This document shows positions 1-8,116 of a stretch of 64,000 bases of DNA, piece after piece. The translations under genes and the position numbers were made by a program. The stretch is from JAHJKV01 sp963678135 (GTDB lineage Bacteria > Desulfobacterota > Desulfovibrionia > Desulfovibrionales > Desulfovibrionaceae). Below the pieces are notes generated by a model. It saw nothing but the letters and a program-made list of their open reading frames with translations, did no database searches and had not been told where the DNA came from. Position 1 is the stretch's first letter. Every line of letters starts with the position of its first letter. Location of the stretch: positions 1,842,478-1,906,477 of the forward strand of contig OY782667.1 in NCBI GenBank assembly GCA_963678135.1. The letters run 5' to 3'.

Positions 1-684
1 GAAACCAAAAAACGCTTGCTTGAAGCTGCGGTTAAAATTTTTGGGGCAAAAGGCTTTCTTGCCACCACTGTTCGCGAAATTTGTCAGGAAGCTGCGGTCA
101 ATATTGCTGCAATCAATTATCATTTTGGAGACAAAGAACAACTTTATGCCACGGTTCTGCACTTTATTTTCAATTTTCATAAACAAATACGTGATCAAAA
201 ACTTGTACATATCGTCAACTCAGATGCTCACCCTGAAAAAAGACTCAAAGCCTATATTTATATGATAGTGCATCATACCTATGGAAAAGATTGCTCAAAC
301 TGCACAAGTTGCCCGAGCAAAACCAATCAAAACTGCGCTCCATACTCCATCTTTTTGATGGAGATGGCACATCCTTCAGAAGTACTTGATGATATTGTAG
401 AGCAATATATAAGGCCGGATGTTGAAAGCCTGATGGATATTCTTCGTAAATATTTTGATGCAAATGTTTCCCAAGCACTCTTAAAGCTGTGTGCAGATTC
501 TATTTGGGGACAAATTTTGCATCCTACAATGTTTTGGCCCATTGACCAACGCTTAAACCAAAGCACAAAATTTAAGTCCATTGATACGCAAGCTCTCAAG
601 CAGCATGTCTATGAATTTACTCTCGGCGGATTGCGCCGTATCAAACAGCAACTTCACACAGAAAATAAACGAGGTCTTGTATGA
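1..684 (+). CDS. TetR/AcrR-family transcriptional repressor, CecR-like (5' end cut off)
   Basis: DNA-binding regulator that probably controls the efflux genes behind it. The reading frame is open from base 1 and already reads ETKKRLLEAA, the usual first helix of a TetR domain, so the true start lies upstream and the TTG at 16 is not the start. The helix-turn-helix follows (TTVREICQEAAVNIAAINYHFGDKEQLY), with the NIAAINYHFG recognition helix typical of CecR/YbiH relatives. The C-terminal ligand domain has a Cys-rich stretch (CSNCTSCPSKTNQNC) near residues 92-106. The 3' end overlaps the membrane-fusion gene by 4 bases, so the three genes look co-transcribed. The inducer is unknown. The family is clear; CecR-like is inferred from motif resemblance. 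Confidence 0.9.
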   Translation, partial: ETKKRLLEAAVKIFGAKGFLATTVREICQEAAVNIAAINYHFGDKEQLYATVLHFIFNFHKQIRDQKLVHIVNSDAHPEKRLKAYIYMIVHHTYGKDCSNCTSCPSKTNQNCAPYSIFLMEMAHPSEVLDDIVEQYIRPDVESLMDILRKYFDANVSQALLKLCADSIWGQILHPTMFWPIDQRLNQSTKFKSIDTQALKQHVYEFTLGGLRRIKQQLHTENKRGLV

Positions 685-1805
685 ATTTTCATGACACTTC
701 CCTTATGCAGCAAATAAAAAATATACTTTCTTTGCTTGGAAAAACACTCATTCGCCATTGGCGTTTCTCGCTCCTTGGGCTTGTTGCACTTATCGTATTC
801 ATTTTTTTCTTGGGCAGTTCACAATCTGAAACAACGCCAAGCACTGTGAAAAAAAAGAGTATCCGCGTCGAAACATGGACAGCAGTTCCAATGCTGCTCA
901 AAGATATACTGACCCTGCCCGGAACAACAGAAGCATTGCATGACGTAACAGTAGCTGCAGAGCGTAGCGGTAGAGTTGAATGGATAGGCACTACAGAAGG
1001 AGAGCTGGTTCAGCAAGATGATCTGCTTATTCGCATTGATTTAGAAAACGCGCTCGCCGACTTAAACAAGGCTCGCTCGGCATACAATTTGGCTAAAATT
1101 CAAGCTGAACGTCGCGATGAACTTTTTGCACAAAAAGTACTTTCCGAAGAAGAAATGGATAAAGCCAATACAGAGCTGGAAGCTGCTCGTTCTTCGCTAA
1201 GCCAAGCACAAAAGGCATATAATCAAGGTAAAGTCACTTCTCCTGTGACTGGTATGATCAATGAAATATTTGTTGATCCGGGCGAGTGGGTTAATACAGG
1301 ACAGGCTGTGGCGGAAATCATCAATTCTAGTGCCATAAAAATAAATATCAATGTGCCTGAAATGGATGTTCGTTACTTACATAAAAATCAAAACGTCCAA
1401 GTGACTGTAGATGCGTATCCTGAAGAAAACTGGCAGGGGGTCGTTGATTTTGTTGCTTTCAAAGCAGATGAAAATACCAAGACATTTAAGGTACAGGTTC
1501 TTGTAGAAAATAATGATCTTCGTATTCGTCCCGGGATGCTGGCTAGGGTAACTTTAGAGCGTCAAAATATACAAGACGCAATAACTGTCCCTCTTTATGC
1601 TATTATAAATAAAGGTGGAGAGCGTTCTCTTTTTGTGGCCAAAAATGGTCAAGCCCACAGTAAAAGCATACAAATTGGAATAATTACAGGCGATCGAGTT
1701 CAAGTAGTTTCAGGTCTCAAGAGAGGAGAGAAAGTTATCGTCTCAGGGCACACTGAAGTTGCAGAAGGTGTTGCCATTGATATTGTAGGAGAACTTACTC
1801 AATGA
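681..1805 (+). CDS. RND efflux periplasmic adaptor (membrane fusion protein, HlyD/AcrA family)
   Basis: Periplasmic adaptor that links an inner-membrane RND pump to an outer-membrane channel. The 374-residue protein has an N-terminal membrane anchor (about residues 28-46, FSLLGLVALIVFIFFLG) rather than a lipobox. The lipoyl half-motifs (TVAAERSGRVEWIGTTEGE and KVTSPVTGMINEIFVDPGEW) flank a coiled-coil hairpin rich in Ala, Glu and Lys, followed by a beta-barrel and a membrane-proximal domain. It overlaps the upstream regulator by 4 bases and the pump gene by 4 bases, so translation is probably coupled. No TolC-type channel gene is in the window; it must be encoded elsewhere. The substrate cannot be told from sequence. 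Confidence 0.93.
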   Translation: MNFHDTSLMQQIKNILSLLGKTLIRHWRFSLLGLVALIVFIFFLGSSQSETTPSTVKKKSIRVETWTAVPMLLKDILTLPGTTEALHDVTVAAERSGRVEWIGTTEGELVQQDDLLIRIDLENALADLNKARSAYNLAKIQAERRDELFAQKVLSEEEMDKANTELEAARSSLSQAQKAYNQGKVTSPVTGMINEIFVDPGEWVNTGQAVAEIINSSAIKININVPEMDVRYLHKNQNVQVTVDAYPEENWQGVVDFVAFKADENTKTFKVQVLVENNDLRIRPGMLARVTLERQNIQDAITVPLYAIINKGGERSLFVAKNGQAHSKSIQIGIITGDRVQVVSGLKRGEKVIVSGHTEVAEGVAIDIVGELTQ

Positions 1806-4800
1806 TTATCAATAAAGTAGCCCTCTTGCGGCAGTCTGCGGTACTTGTCTTAGGTCTCTTTCTTATTATAGCTGGTGTATCAAGTTATGTATCTCTGCCT
1901 CGTGAAGATAAACCAGACATTACTATTCCCTATATTTTTGTAACGACTACATATGAAGGAGTGGCTCCTTCGGATATGGAAACTTTGGTGACTATGCCCC
2001 TTGAGCGCAAACTAAAGGGGCTAGCTGATGTCGAAGAGGTAGAATCAATCTCGGCAGATGGAATTTCTGCTATTTCTATTGAATTTACCCCTGATATAGA
2101 CATTGATGATGCTCTACAAAAAGTAAGGGATAAAGTTGACCAAGCAGACGCCGACTTACCGTCAGATATTACGAATGATCCCATGATCTCAGAGGTTAAT
2201 TTCCAAGATTTTCCCATAATAAATATCGTACTTTCTGGTCCTTTTTCTTTGAAAAGACTCAAGGTTTTTGCCGAAGACTTTGAGGATAGTATCGAAGGAC
2301 AGCCCGGGGTACTGGAGGCAAAAATTGTTGGAGGGCTGGAGCGCGAGATTCATGTTCTTTTTGATATGGATCGCGTGGCATTTTATAATATGCCTTTTCA
2401 AACCCTGCTTGCTTCCGTTGAAAATGCCAATGTCAACATGCCTGGCGGAAGCATGGATATTGGCCGTCAAAAATATTTAGTTCGCACGCCAGAAGATTAT
2501 CAAGACCCAAGAGAAATAGATTCCATTGTAGCCTTTGTCGCTAATGGTAAACCAGTATATCTACGAGATATCGCAAGTATTAAGGATCATTACAAAGACC
2601 CAGAAACAATAAACAGGCTGAATGGACATCAAGCTGTCACTATCCAAGTAAAGCGTCGTACAGGCGCGAATATTATTGAGGTTATTGATAGGGTAAAGCA
2701 AGTTGTTTCAGAAATGAGAGATCAATATCCACCAACGCTTAATATTGATTTAACCTCAGATAAATCCAAAGAAATACGGACAATGGTTTCGGATTTAGAA
2801 AATAATATTCTTACAGGGCTTTTGCTGGTGCTTGTTGTTGTTTTTGCTTTTATTGGTGGTCGCTCTGCTCTCTTTGTCGCTCAAGCTATCCCTATGTCCA
2901 TGCTCATCACGTTTGTGGTTTTGGAAAGTTTTTCCATTACTCTTAATATGGTCGTTCTTTTTTCATTAACCCTTGCTCTGGGGATGCTTGTCGATAACGG
3001 TATTGTTATTGTTGAAAATATTTATCGCCATATGCAGGAGGGTGCAAGCAAGGCAGAGGCCTCCTTACAGGCAGTCAATGAAGTTGCGTGGCCTGTTATT
3101 TCTTCCACTTTAACCACTGTTGGAGCCTTTTTCCCAATGATTTTTTGGCCAGGAATCATGGGAAAATTTATGTCCTATCTTCCTAAGGTCGTCATTATTA
3201 CTCTTTTTGCCTCTCTTTTTGTCGGATTGGTCATTAATCCAGTGCTTTCCTGCCGTTACCAAACAGCAAAAAAACAAGAAGATGGTGCAGGGGGATTGCG
3301 ATGGGTAGATAATTTCTTAAAACGCCTCCTTGCTTTGTATAAACCCATTCTTTGGTGGGCTCTCCAAAATAGAGGAAAAGTTTTAGGCATGTCTTTTGCC
3401 ATGTTTATCTTGTCTATTCTGGCCTTTGGTTTATTTGGCAGAGGCATGGAATTTTTCCCAAGCACTGACCCTGCAAGAGTGTATGTGAACATAAAATCGC
3501 CTGTTGGTACAAACCTTGAGACCTCGGATCAACTGACCAAAGCGATTGAAGCTATTGGCTTGGAATATCCAGATATTGAATTTGTCAATGCTTCAGTAGG
3601 TACCAACGCTGGCGGTGGTCTTTCGTCTTCTGGAAGTGGCAACTCGCATCTTTCTTCTGTTGCCTTTGATTTTGTAGATTTTTTTGATCGTTCCAGACCT
3701 TCGACTGCAATCCAAGAGGAAATTCGTGGCAAGCTTGCTGGAATGATTACAGGGGCAGAAGTACGGGTAGAGCAACAAAAAAAAGGGCCGCCCTCTGGTT
3801 CTCCTGTCAACATGGAAATAACTGGAGAAGACATTGCAATTGCTGGTGAAATCGCAGCAAAAATCCGTAAACTTATCAAAGATATTCCCGGCATCGTAGA
3901 CCTTAAAGACGATTTTATTGCAAGCAAGCCAGAGCTTATGGTTAATGTAGATAAAGAAAAAGCTGCCTTACTTGGGCTGAGCACCAAAACCATAGCTACC
4001 ACGGTAAAATCTGCAATTAACGGTGCCATTGTAGGGAAATATCGTGAAGGCAAAGATGAATACGACATCGTAGCGAAACTGCCAAAAAAAGACCGTAATA
4101 GTATAGAAAGTCTTAAAAGACTCACTGTTTCAGGGGCAAATGGTGAACCAGTACCTTTGACTTCACTGGCAGAAATAAGTCTTAGTTCAGGTCTTGGCAC
4201 TATCAATAGGATAAACCAAAAACGAGTAGTTACGATTTCTTCAGATGTTGCCAAAGGTTTTCTTGCAAATGACATCATACTCAAAATTCAAAAAAGATTG
4301 GCAAATTTTTCATGGCCACGCGGCTATTCATATACCTTTACTGGAGAACAAAAAGAGCAAAACAAAGCAAAGAAATTCTTGGCAAAAGCCTTTATCGCTA
4401 CTATTTTCCTTATTTTCATAGTCTTAGTCATACAATTTAATTCTGTATTAACTCCTTTTATTATCCTCACTTCGGTTATGCTCTCACTTATTGGAGTCTT
4501 TCTTGGACTACTAATCACCGGCAAACCTTTTGGGGTGGTCATGACTGGAGTTGGAGTCATCAGTTTGGCAGGAGTTGTGGTCAATAATGCTATTGTGCTC
4601 ATTGATTATTATGAACAATTACGAGCAAAAGGTATGGCAACCGCAGAGGCACTCATAGAAGCTGGAGCTACCAGATTCCGCCCAGTGCTGCTCACCGCTA
4701 TAACCACGGTTTTAGGGCTCTTGCCGATGGCCACTGGAGTCAGTTTTGATTTTAGAAACTTTTCATGGCAAATAGGCGGTGAATCCAGCCAATGGTGGGG

Positions 4801-4921
4801 TTCAATGGCTGTTGCTGTTATCTTTGGGCTGGGAGTTGCTACAATACTAACACTCGTCGTGGTTCCAGCTCTCTGCTCCTTAAAAGAAGATTTTGCAAAC
4901 CGGAAAAAGAGCATACAGTAA
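1802..4921 (+). CDS. RND efflux transporter permease
   Basis: Proton-driven inner-membrane pump of the AcrB/HAE1 superfamily; 1039 residues is full length. It begins with the first membrane helix (residues about 10-28) and a large periplasmic loop, then a six-helix block starting near residue 335, a second periplasmic loop and a final helix block. The proton-relay helix reads LALGMLVDNGIVIVENIY: AcrB-type pumps usually have two adjacent Asp here, and this protein has Asp-Asn. The pair also differs in several other RND subfamilies, so this need not mean loss of function. The start overlaps the adaptor gene (ATGA). Substrate not predictable. Confidence 0.95.
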   Translation: MIINKVALLRQSAVLVLGLFLIIAGVSSYVSLPREDKPDITIPYIFVTTTYEGVAPSDMETLVTMPLERKLKGLADVEEVESISADGISAISIEFTPDIDIDDALQKVRDKVDQADADLPSDITNDPMISEVNFQDFPIINIVLSGPFSLKRLKVFAEDFEDSIEGQPGVLEAKIVGGLEREIHVLFDMDRVAFYNMPFQTLLASVENANVNMPGGSMDIGRQKYLVRTPEDYQDPREIDSIVAFVANGKPVYLRDIASIKDHYKDPETINRLNGHQAVTIQVKRRTGANIIEVIDRVKQVVSEMRDQYPPTLNIDLTSDKSKEIRTMVSDLENNILTGLLLVLVVVFAFIGGRSALFVAQAIPMSMLITFVVLESFSITLNMVVLFSLTLALGMLVDNGIVIVENIYRHMQEGASKAEASLQAVNEVAWPVISSTLTTVGAFFPMIFWPGIMGKFMSYLPKVVIITLFASLFVGLVINPVLSCRYQTAKKQEDGAGGLRWVDNFLKRLLALYKPILWWALQNRGKVLGMSFAMFILSILAFGLFGRGMEFFPSTDPARVYVNIKSPVGTNLETSDQLTKAIEAIGLEYPDIEFVNASVGTNAGGGLSSSGSGNSHLSSVAFDFVDFFDRSRPSTAIQEEIRGKLAGMITGAEVRVEQQKKGPPSGSPVNMEITGEDIAIAGEIAAKIRKLIKDIPGIVDLKDDFIASKPELMVNVDKEKAALLGLSTKTIATTVKSAINGAIVGKYREGKDEYDIVAKLPKKDRNSIESLKRLTVSGANGEPVPLTSLAEISLSSGLGTINRINQKRVVTISSDVAKGFLANDIILKIQKRLANFSWPRGYSYTFTGEQKEQNKAKKFLAKAFIATIFLIFIVLVIQFNSVLTPFIILTSVMLSLIGVFLGLLITGKPFGVVMTGVGVISLAGVVVNNAIVLIDYYEQLRAKGMATAEALIEAGATRFRPVLLTAITTVLGLLPMATGVSFDFRNFSWQIGGESSQWWGSMAVAVIFGLGVATILTLVVVPALCSLKEDFANRKKSIQ

Positions 4922-5024
4922 AAAATCTATTTCAAATTTTGCGCTATTCTGGCATCTTTACTGCATTAAAAACAACTAAAGAGATACTCCTAAAAAATAA
5001 GAACAAGAGATGAGACCGCTTACG

Positions 5025-5081
5025 ATGAAAACAAGTTTTTACTCTGAAACTGCATTAAAAAAATTAGGGCTAATATTATGA
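5025..5081 (+). pseudogene. Remnant of a hexapeptide-repeat acyltransferase N-terminus
   Basis: A short frame, open in phase from an ATG at 5010, gives MKTSFYSETALKKLGLIL then stop. The FYSE-x-LKKLG pattern resembles the opening residues of sugar O-acyltransferases of the left-handed beta-helix family, which normally continue for about 200 residues. Here a stop codon ends it, and that stop overlaps the start of the next gene. I read it as the stump of a deleted acyltransferase gene at the edge of the glycan island; it could instead be a tiny translated leader. The family assignment rests on about 12 residues. Confidence 0.35.
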
Positions 5082-6364
5082 AAAAAAATGTATTAGTTTT
5101 CCCTTGTGGTTCAGAAATTGGTTTAGAAATTTATAGGTCTTTGTCATCTTCTACGCATATAAAATTATTTGGAGCTTCAAGTACCGCAGATCATGGTAAA
5201 TTTGTATATAAAAATTATATAGAAGGAATACCTTTTATTTCTAGCAATAGATTTCTTAAAGCTATCAATGCACTAATAGAAAAATACAATATTGATTTTA
5301 TATTTCCAGCTCATGATAGCGTAGCCTTAGAATTATCAAAATCATCAAAAAACAATACTCTCAAATGCCCTGTTATTACCTCTAGCTATGAAACAAATCG
5401 CATTTGCAGATCTAAAAGAAAAACATATTCTCTGTTCAGAAACATTATCCAAACATCCAATATATTAGAGCTACAAAATATAAAAGAACACGATTTTCCA
5501 GTGTTCTTAAAGCCAGATGTCGGACAAGGCTCAAAAGGGGCTTATAAAATAAACAACAGACAGGAATTGAATTTTTACTATAATAACAATCTGCTAATTT
5601 TGAAATATTTGCCTGGCAAAGAGTATACAGTAGATTGTTTTACTAATTATAAAGGAGAGTTGCTTTTTTCTAGTGGCAGAGAAAGGCGCAGAACATCAAA
5701 TGGCATCAGTGTGAATACCGTTAGCTGTAATGATTCAAGATTTTTAGCAATTGCAAAAAAAATAAATAATACTTTACAGTTACAAGGTATGTGGTTTTTT
5801 CAAGTAAAAGAGGATGAGAATGGAACCCTTGCCTTAATGGAAATAGCCCCAAGAGTAGCGGGGACAATGGGATACCATAGGTCTAAAGGGGTCAACCTGC
5901 CTTTGCTTGCTTTTTTTGATAAGCAAAAAATAGATGTTGCTGTTTTTGAAAACGATTATTCATTAGAAATGGATCGAGCTTTAGGCAACAAATATAAACT
6001 GAATCTTGACTTCGATAATGTATATATTGATTTAGATGATACAGTTATTATAGACGGTAAAGTTAACACTGAAATTATAGCACTACTATATCAGTTTAAA
6101 AATGAGAATAAAAATATATACTTGATAACAGCCCATAAAGAACGATTTAATGAAAGCGTAGGCATATTTTTAGATAGATATTGTATTGATCAAAAATTAT
6201 TTAATAAGATAATAAACGTCAGTTTACAAGAGGATAAATCAAAATTTATAAGGGATGATAATTCTATTTTTATAGACGATTCCTTCTCTAAAAGGAAAGA
6301 TGTTTTTCATGCTCTAAAAATACCTGTTTTTGATGTATGTTCTATAAGACAATTATTAAGGTAA
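5078..6364 (+). CDS. ATP-grasp ligase fused to a HAD-like hydrolase domain
   Basis: First full gene of the AT-rich glycan island. Residues about 1-310 form an ATP-grasp enzyme of the carbamoyl-phosphate-synthase-like type: an N-terminal Rossmann-like pre-domain (VLVFPCGSEIGLEIYRSL), the nucleotide loop (PVFLKPDVGQGSKGAY) and a metal/phosphate segment (LALMEIAPRVAGTMGYHRS). Residues about 320-428 look like a small HAD phosphatase: VYIDLDDTVI matches the DxDxT-type nucleophile motif, and IFIDDS near the end matches the acidic metal-binding motif. Such enzymes join a carboxylate to an amine or thiol; in carbohydrate clusters they are thought to decorate sugars. The substrate is unknown. Both domains are well supported; the combined role is inference. 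Confidence 0.75.
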   Translation: MKKNVLVFPCGSEIGLEIYRSLSSSTHIKLFGASSTADHGKFVYKNYIEGIPFISSNRFLKAINALIEKYNIDFIFPAHDSVALELSKSSKNNTLKCPVITSSYETNRICRSKRKTYSLFRNIIQTSNILELQNIKEHDFPVFLKPDVGQGSKGAYKINNRQELNFYYNNNLLILKYLPGKEYTVDCFTNYKGELLFSSGRERRRTSNGISVNTVSCNDSRFLAIAKKINNTLQLQGMWFFQVKEDENGTLALMEIAPRVAGTMGYHRSKGVNLPLLAFFDKQKIDVAVFENDYSLEMDRALGNKYKLNLDFDNVYIDLDDTVIIDGKVNTEIIALLYQFKNENKNIYLITAHKERFNESVGIFLDRYCIDQKLFNKIINVSLQEDKSKFIRDDNSIFIDDSFSKRKDVFHALKIPVFDVCSIRQLLR

Positions 6365-6384
6365 AGAAAAAGAGAACGAACTCA

Positions 6385-6948
6385 ATGTTTACAGTTGAAA
6401 AAAAAATTTCGCCTATAGATAAAAAACATTTTAGCATGTTACGGGCAAATGTTTCTAATTTTATACGTCAAAATTCTTTAGTATACGATATAAAAGAAAA
6501 TTTACTATTAGATATTGCTCCTCAAGATCATGCAGGGGAAAATGAATATTTCAAAAAAATAACGATAGAAACATTAGACATAAATCCTTTGGCAAATACA
6601 ACTTATATTGCCGACATTTGTAATAATAATGCAGGCATTATAAATGCTAATAGATTCGATATAGTAGTCTGTACAGAAATTTTAGAGCACACATTAAATC
6701 CTTTTAAAGCTGTGCAAGAAATTCATAGAGTCTTAAAAACTAATGGAGTGGCATTGGTTTCAATCCCTTTTAATTTTAGAATACATGGCCCATTGCCTGA
6801 TTGCTGGAGAATTTCAGAACATGGCTTAAAGGCTTTGTTTAATCAAACATCAGGCTTTGAAATCACTGCATTAACAGTAGTAGAAGATGAAACAAGATTT
6901 TTGATGCCCATACACTACACTGTAGTTGCTAAAAAAATAAAAGAATAA
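6385..6948 (+). CDS. SAM-dependent methyltransferase (class I, type 11-like)
   Basis: Small soluble methyltransferase, probably acting on a sugar or glycan intermediate. The SAM-binding loop is divergent (LLLDIAPQDHAGENEYF instead of a GxGxG loop), but later motifs are standard: an acidic residue after beta-2 (ETLDINP), FDIVVCTEILEHTLNPFKAVQEIHRVLKTNGV, and a post-catalytic strand. I place the start at ATG 6385 rather than the in-frame ATG at 6337, which lies inside the previous gene and would add 16 basic residues unlike the family. Its base composition is as AT-rich as its neighbours. Substrate unknown. Confidence 0.75.
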   Translation: MFTVEKKISPIDKKHFSMLRANVSNFIRQNSLVYDIKENLLLDIAPQDHAGENEYFKKITIETLDINPLANTTYIADICNNNAGIINANRFDIVVCTEILEHTLNPFKAVQEIHRVLKTNGVALVSIPFNFRIHGPLPDCWRISEHGLKALFNQTSGFEITALTVVEDETRFLMPIHYTVVAKKIKE

Positions 6949-6954
6949 GAGCGT

Positions 6955-8115
6955 ATGCTTAAAAAATTTATTCCTCCAATAATGGTGACCAAACCAATTT
7001 CTCCAGACAAAGAAAAAATTTTATCTGCTTTTTCTAAGGTAATAGATTCAGGCTGGTTCACCAACATGGGAGAAATGCACGAGAAATTTGAAAAAAAACT
7101 GGCGAACTACCTAAAAGTAAAAAATATTTCTGTTTTTAATAACGGAACACTTGCTCTAATAACCGCACTAAAAGCTCTACATCTGCCAAAAGAATCAGAA
7201 GTAATAACGACACCTTTTACTTTCCCCGCTACTGTCCATGCTATTGCTTGGAACGGTTTAACGCCTGTTTTTGCTGATATTGACGAAAAAACCATGACTC
7301 TATTGCCTCAAGCTATAGAGAAAGCAATAAGTCCTAAAACTTCTGCTATTTTGCCTGTGCATGTATACGGGTTTCCCTGCGACGTAGAAGCAATTGAAAA
7401 AATAGCAAAAAAATATGGCTTAAAAGTTATATACGATGCTGCTCATGCTTTTTCAACAACAATACATGGTAAATCAATCTGTGAATGGGGAGACATCACA
7501 ATGCTCTCTTTCCATTCAACCAAATTGTTTAATTCAATAGAAGGTGGAGCTCTTGTTTATAATGACCAAAAATTATCTAAAAAAATATATGAACTCAGAA
7601 ATTTTGGGATAAGAAGATTTGAAAAAGAAGATGATGTGAAAGAAGGAATAAAAACAAAAGATATAATAAACGATATTGGCATTAACGGCAAACTCAACGA
7701 GTTTCAAGCAGCTTGGGGCATAGAAACACTTCCTTTAGTAAAGCCAGAGCAAGAGAAGCGTAGACTTATTGCCAATACATACAGAAAACAATTACAAAAA
7801 ACAGCTTGGATCAAAATACCAGAAATGCCGAACGGTGTAAGCGAATCAATGCAATACTTTCCTATCTTATGTAGCCAAAAGAGAGATGAATTATACAAAA
7901 AACTCTTAAAATATAATGTGTATTCACGCAAATATTTCTACCCATTATGCAGTGATTATACATGTTATGCTTGTTTACAATCATCGGATAAAGCAAATCT
8001 TGCAGTTGCTCATAAAATTGCAGACTCAGTTCTATGTTTACCTTTTTATGGCGAGCTGGCAGAAAATAATTGTGAAGTAATAAGAAAAATCTGTGAAATC
8101 ATAAAGGATATATAA
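6955..8115 (+). CDS. DegT/DnrJ/EryC1/StrS-family PLP-dependent sugar aminotransferase
   Basis: Transfers an amino group to a nucleotide-linked keto-sugar. It is 386 residues, the usual length. The family's key points are present: FNNGTLALI near 61-69 for phosphate binding, YDAAHAFST with Asp161 for the pyridine ring, and SFHSTKLFNSIEGGALV with Lys190 as the likely Schiff-base lysine. The C-terminal half carries the usual FYPLCSDY segment. It lies 6 bases after the methyltransferase and 1 base before the next gene, so the cluster is one operon. The product would be an amino sugar for a surface glycan or a glycosylated protein; which one is not shown. Confidence 0.9.
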   Translation: MLKKFIPPIMVTKPISPDKEKILSAFSKVIDSGWFTNMGEMHEKFEKKLANYLKVKNISVFNNGTLALITALKALHLPKESEVITTPFTFPATVHAIAWNGLTPVFADIDEKTMTLLPQAIEKAISPKTSAILPVHVYGFPCDVEAIEKIAKKYGLKVIYDAAHAFSTTIHGKSICEWGDITMLSFHSTKLFNSIEGGALVYNDQKLSKKIYELRNFGIRRFEKEDDVKEGIKTKDIINDIGINGKLNEFQAAWGIETLPLVKPEQEKRRLIANTYRKQLQKTAWIKIPEMPNGVSESMQYFPILCSQKRDELYKKLLKYNVYSRKYFYPLCSDYTCYACLQSSDKANLAVAHKIADSVLCLPFYGELAENNCEVIRKICEIIKDI

Positions 8116-8116
8116 C

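Noticed and set aside
3529..4284. Long open frame (251 codons) antisense to the RND permease
   Set aside because: No recognisable protein features, Ser/Leu-rich composition of an antisense shadow, and full overlap with a clear gene.
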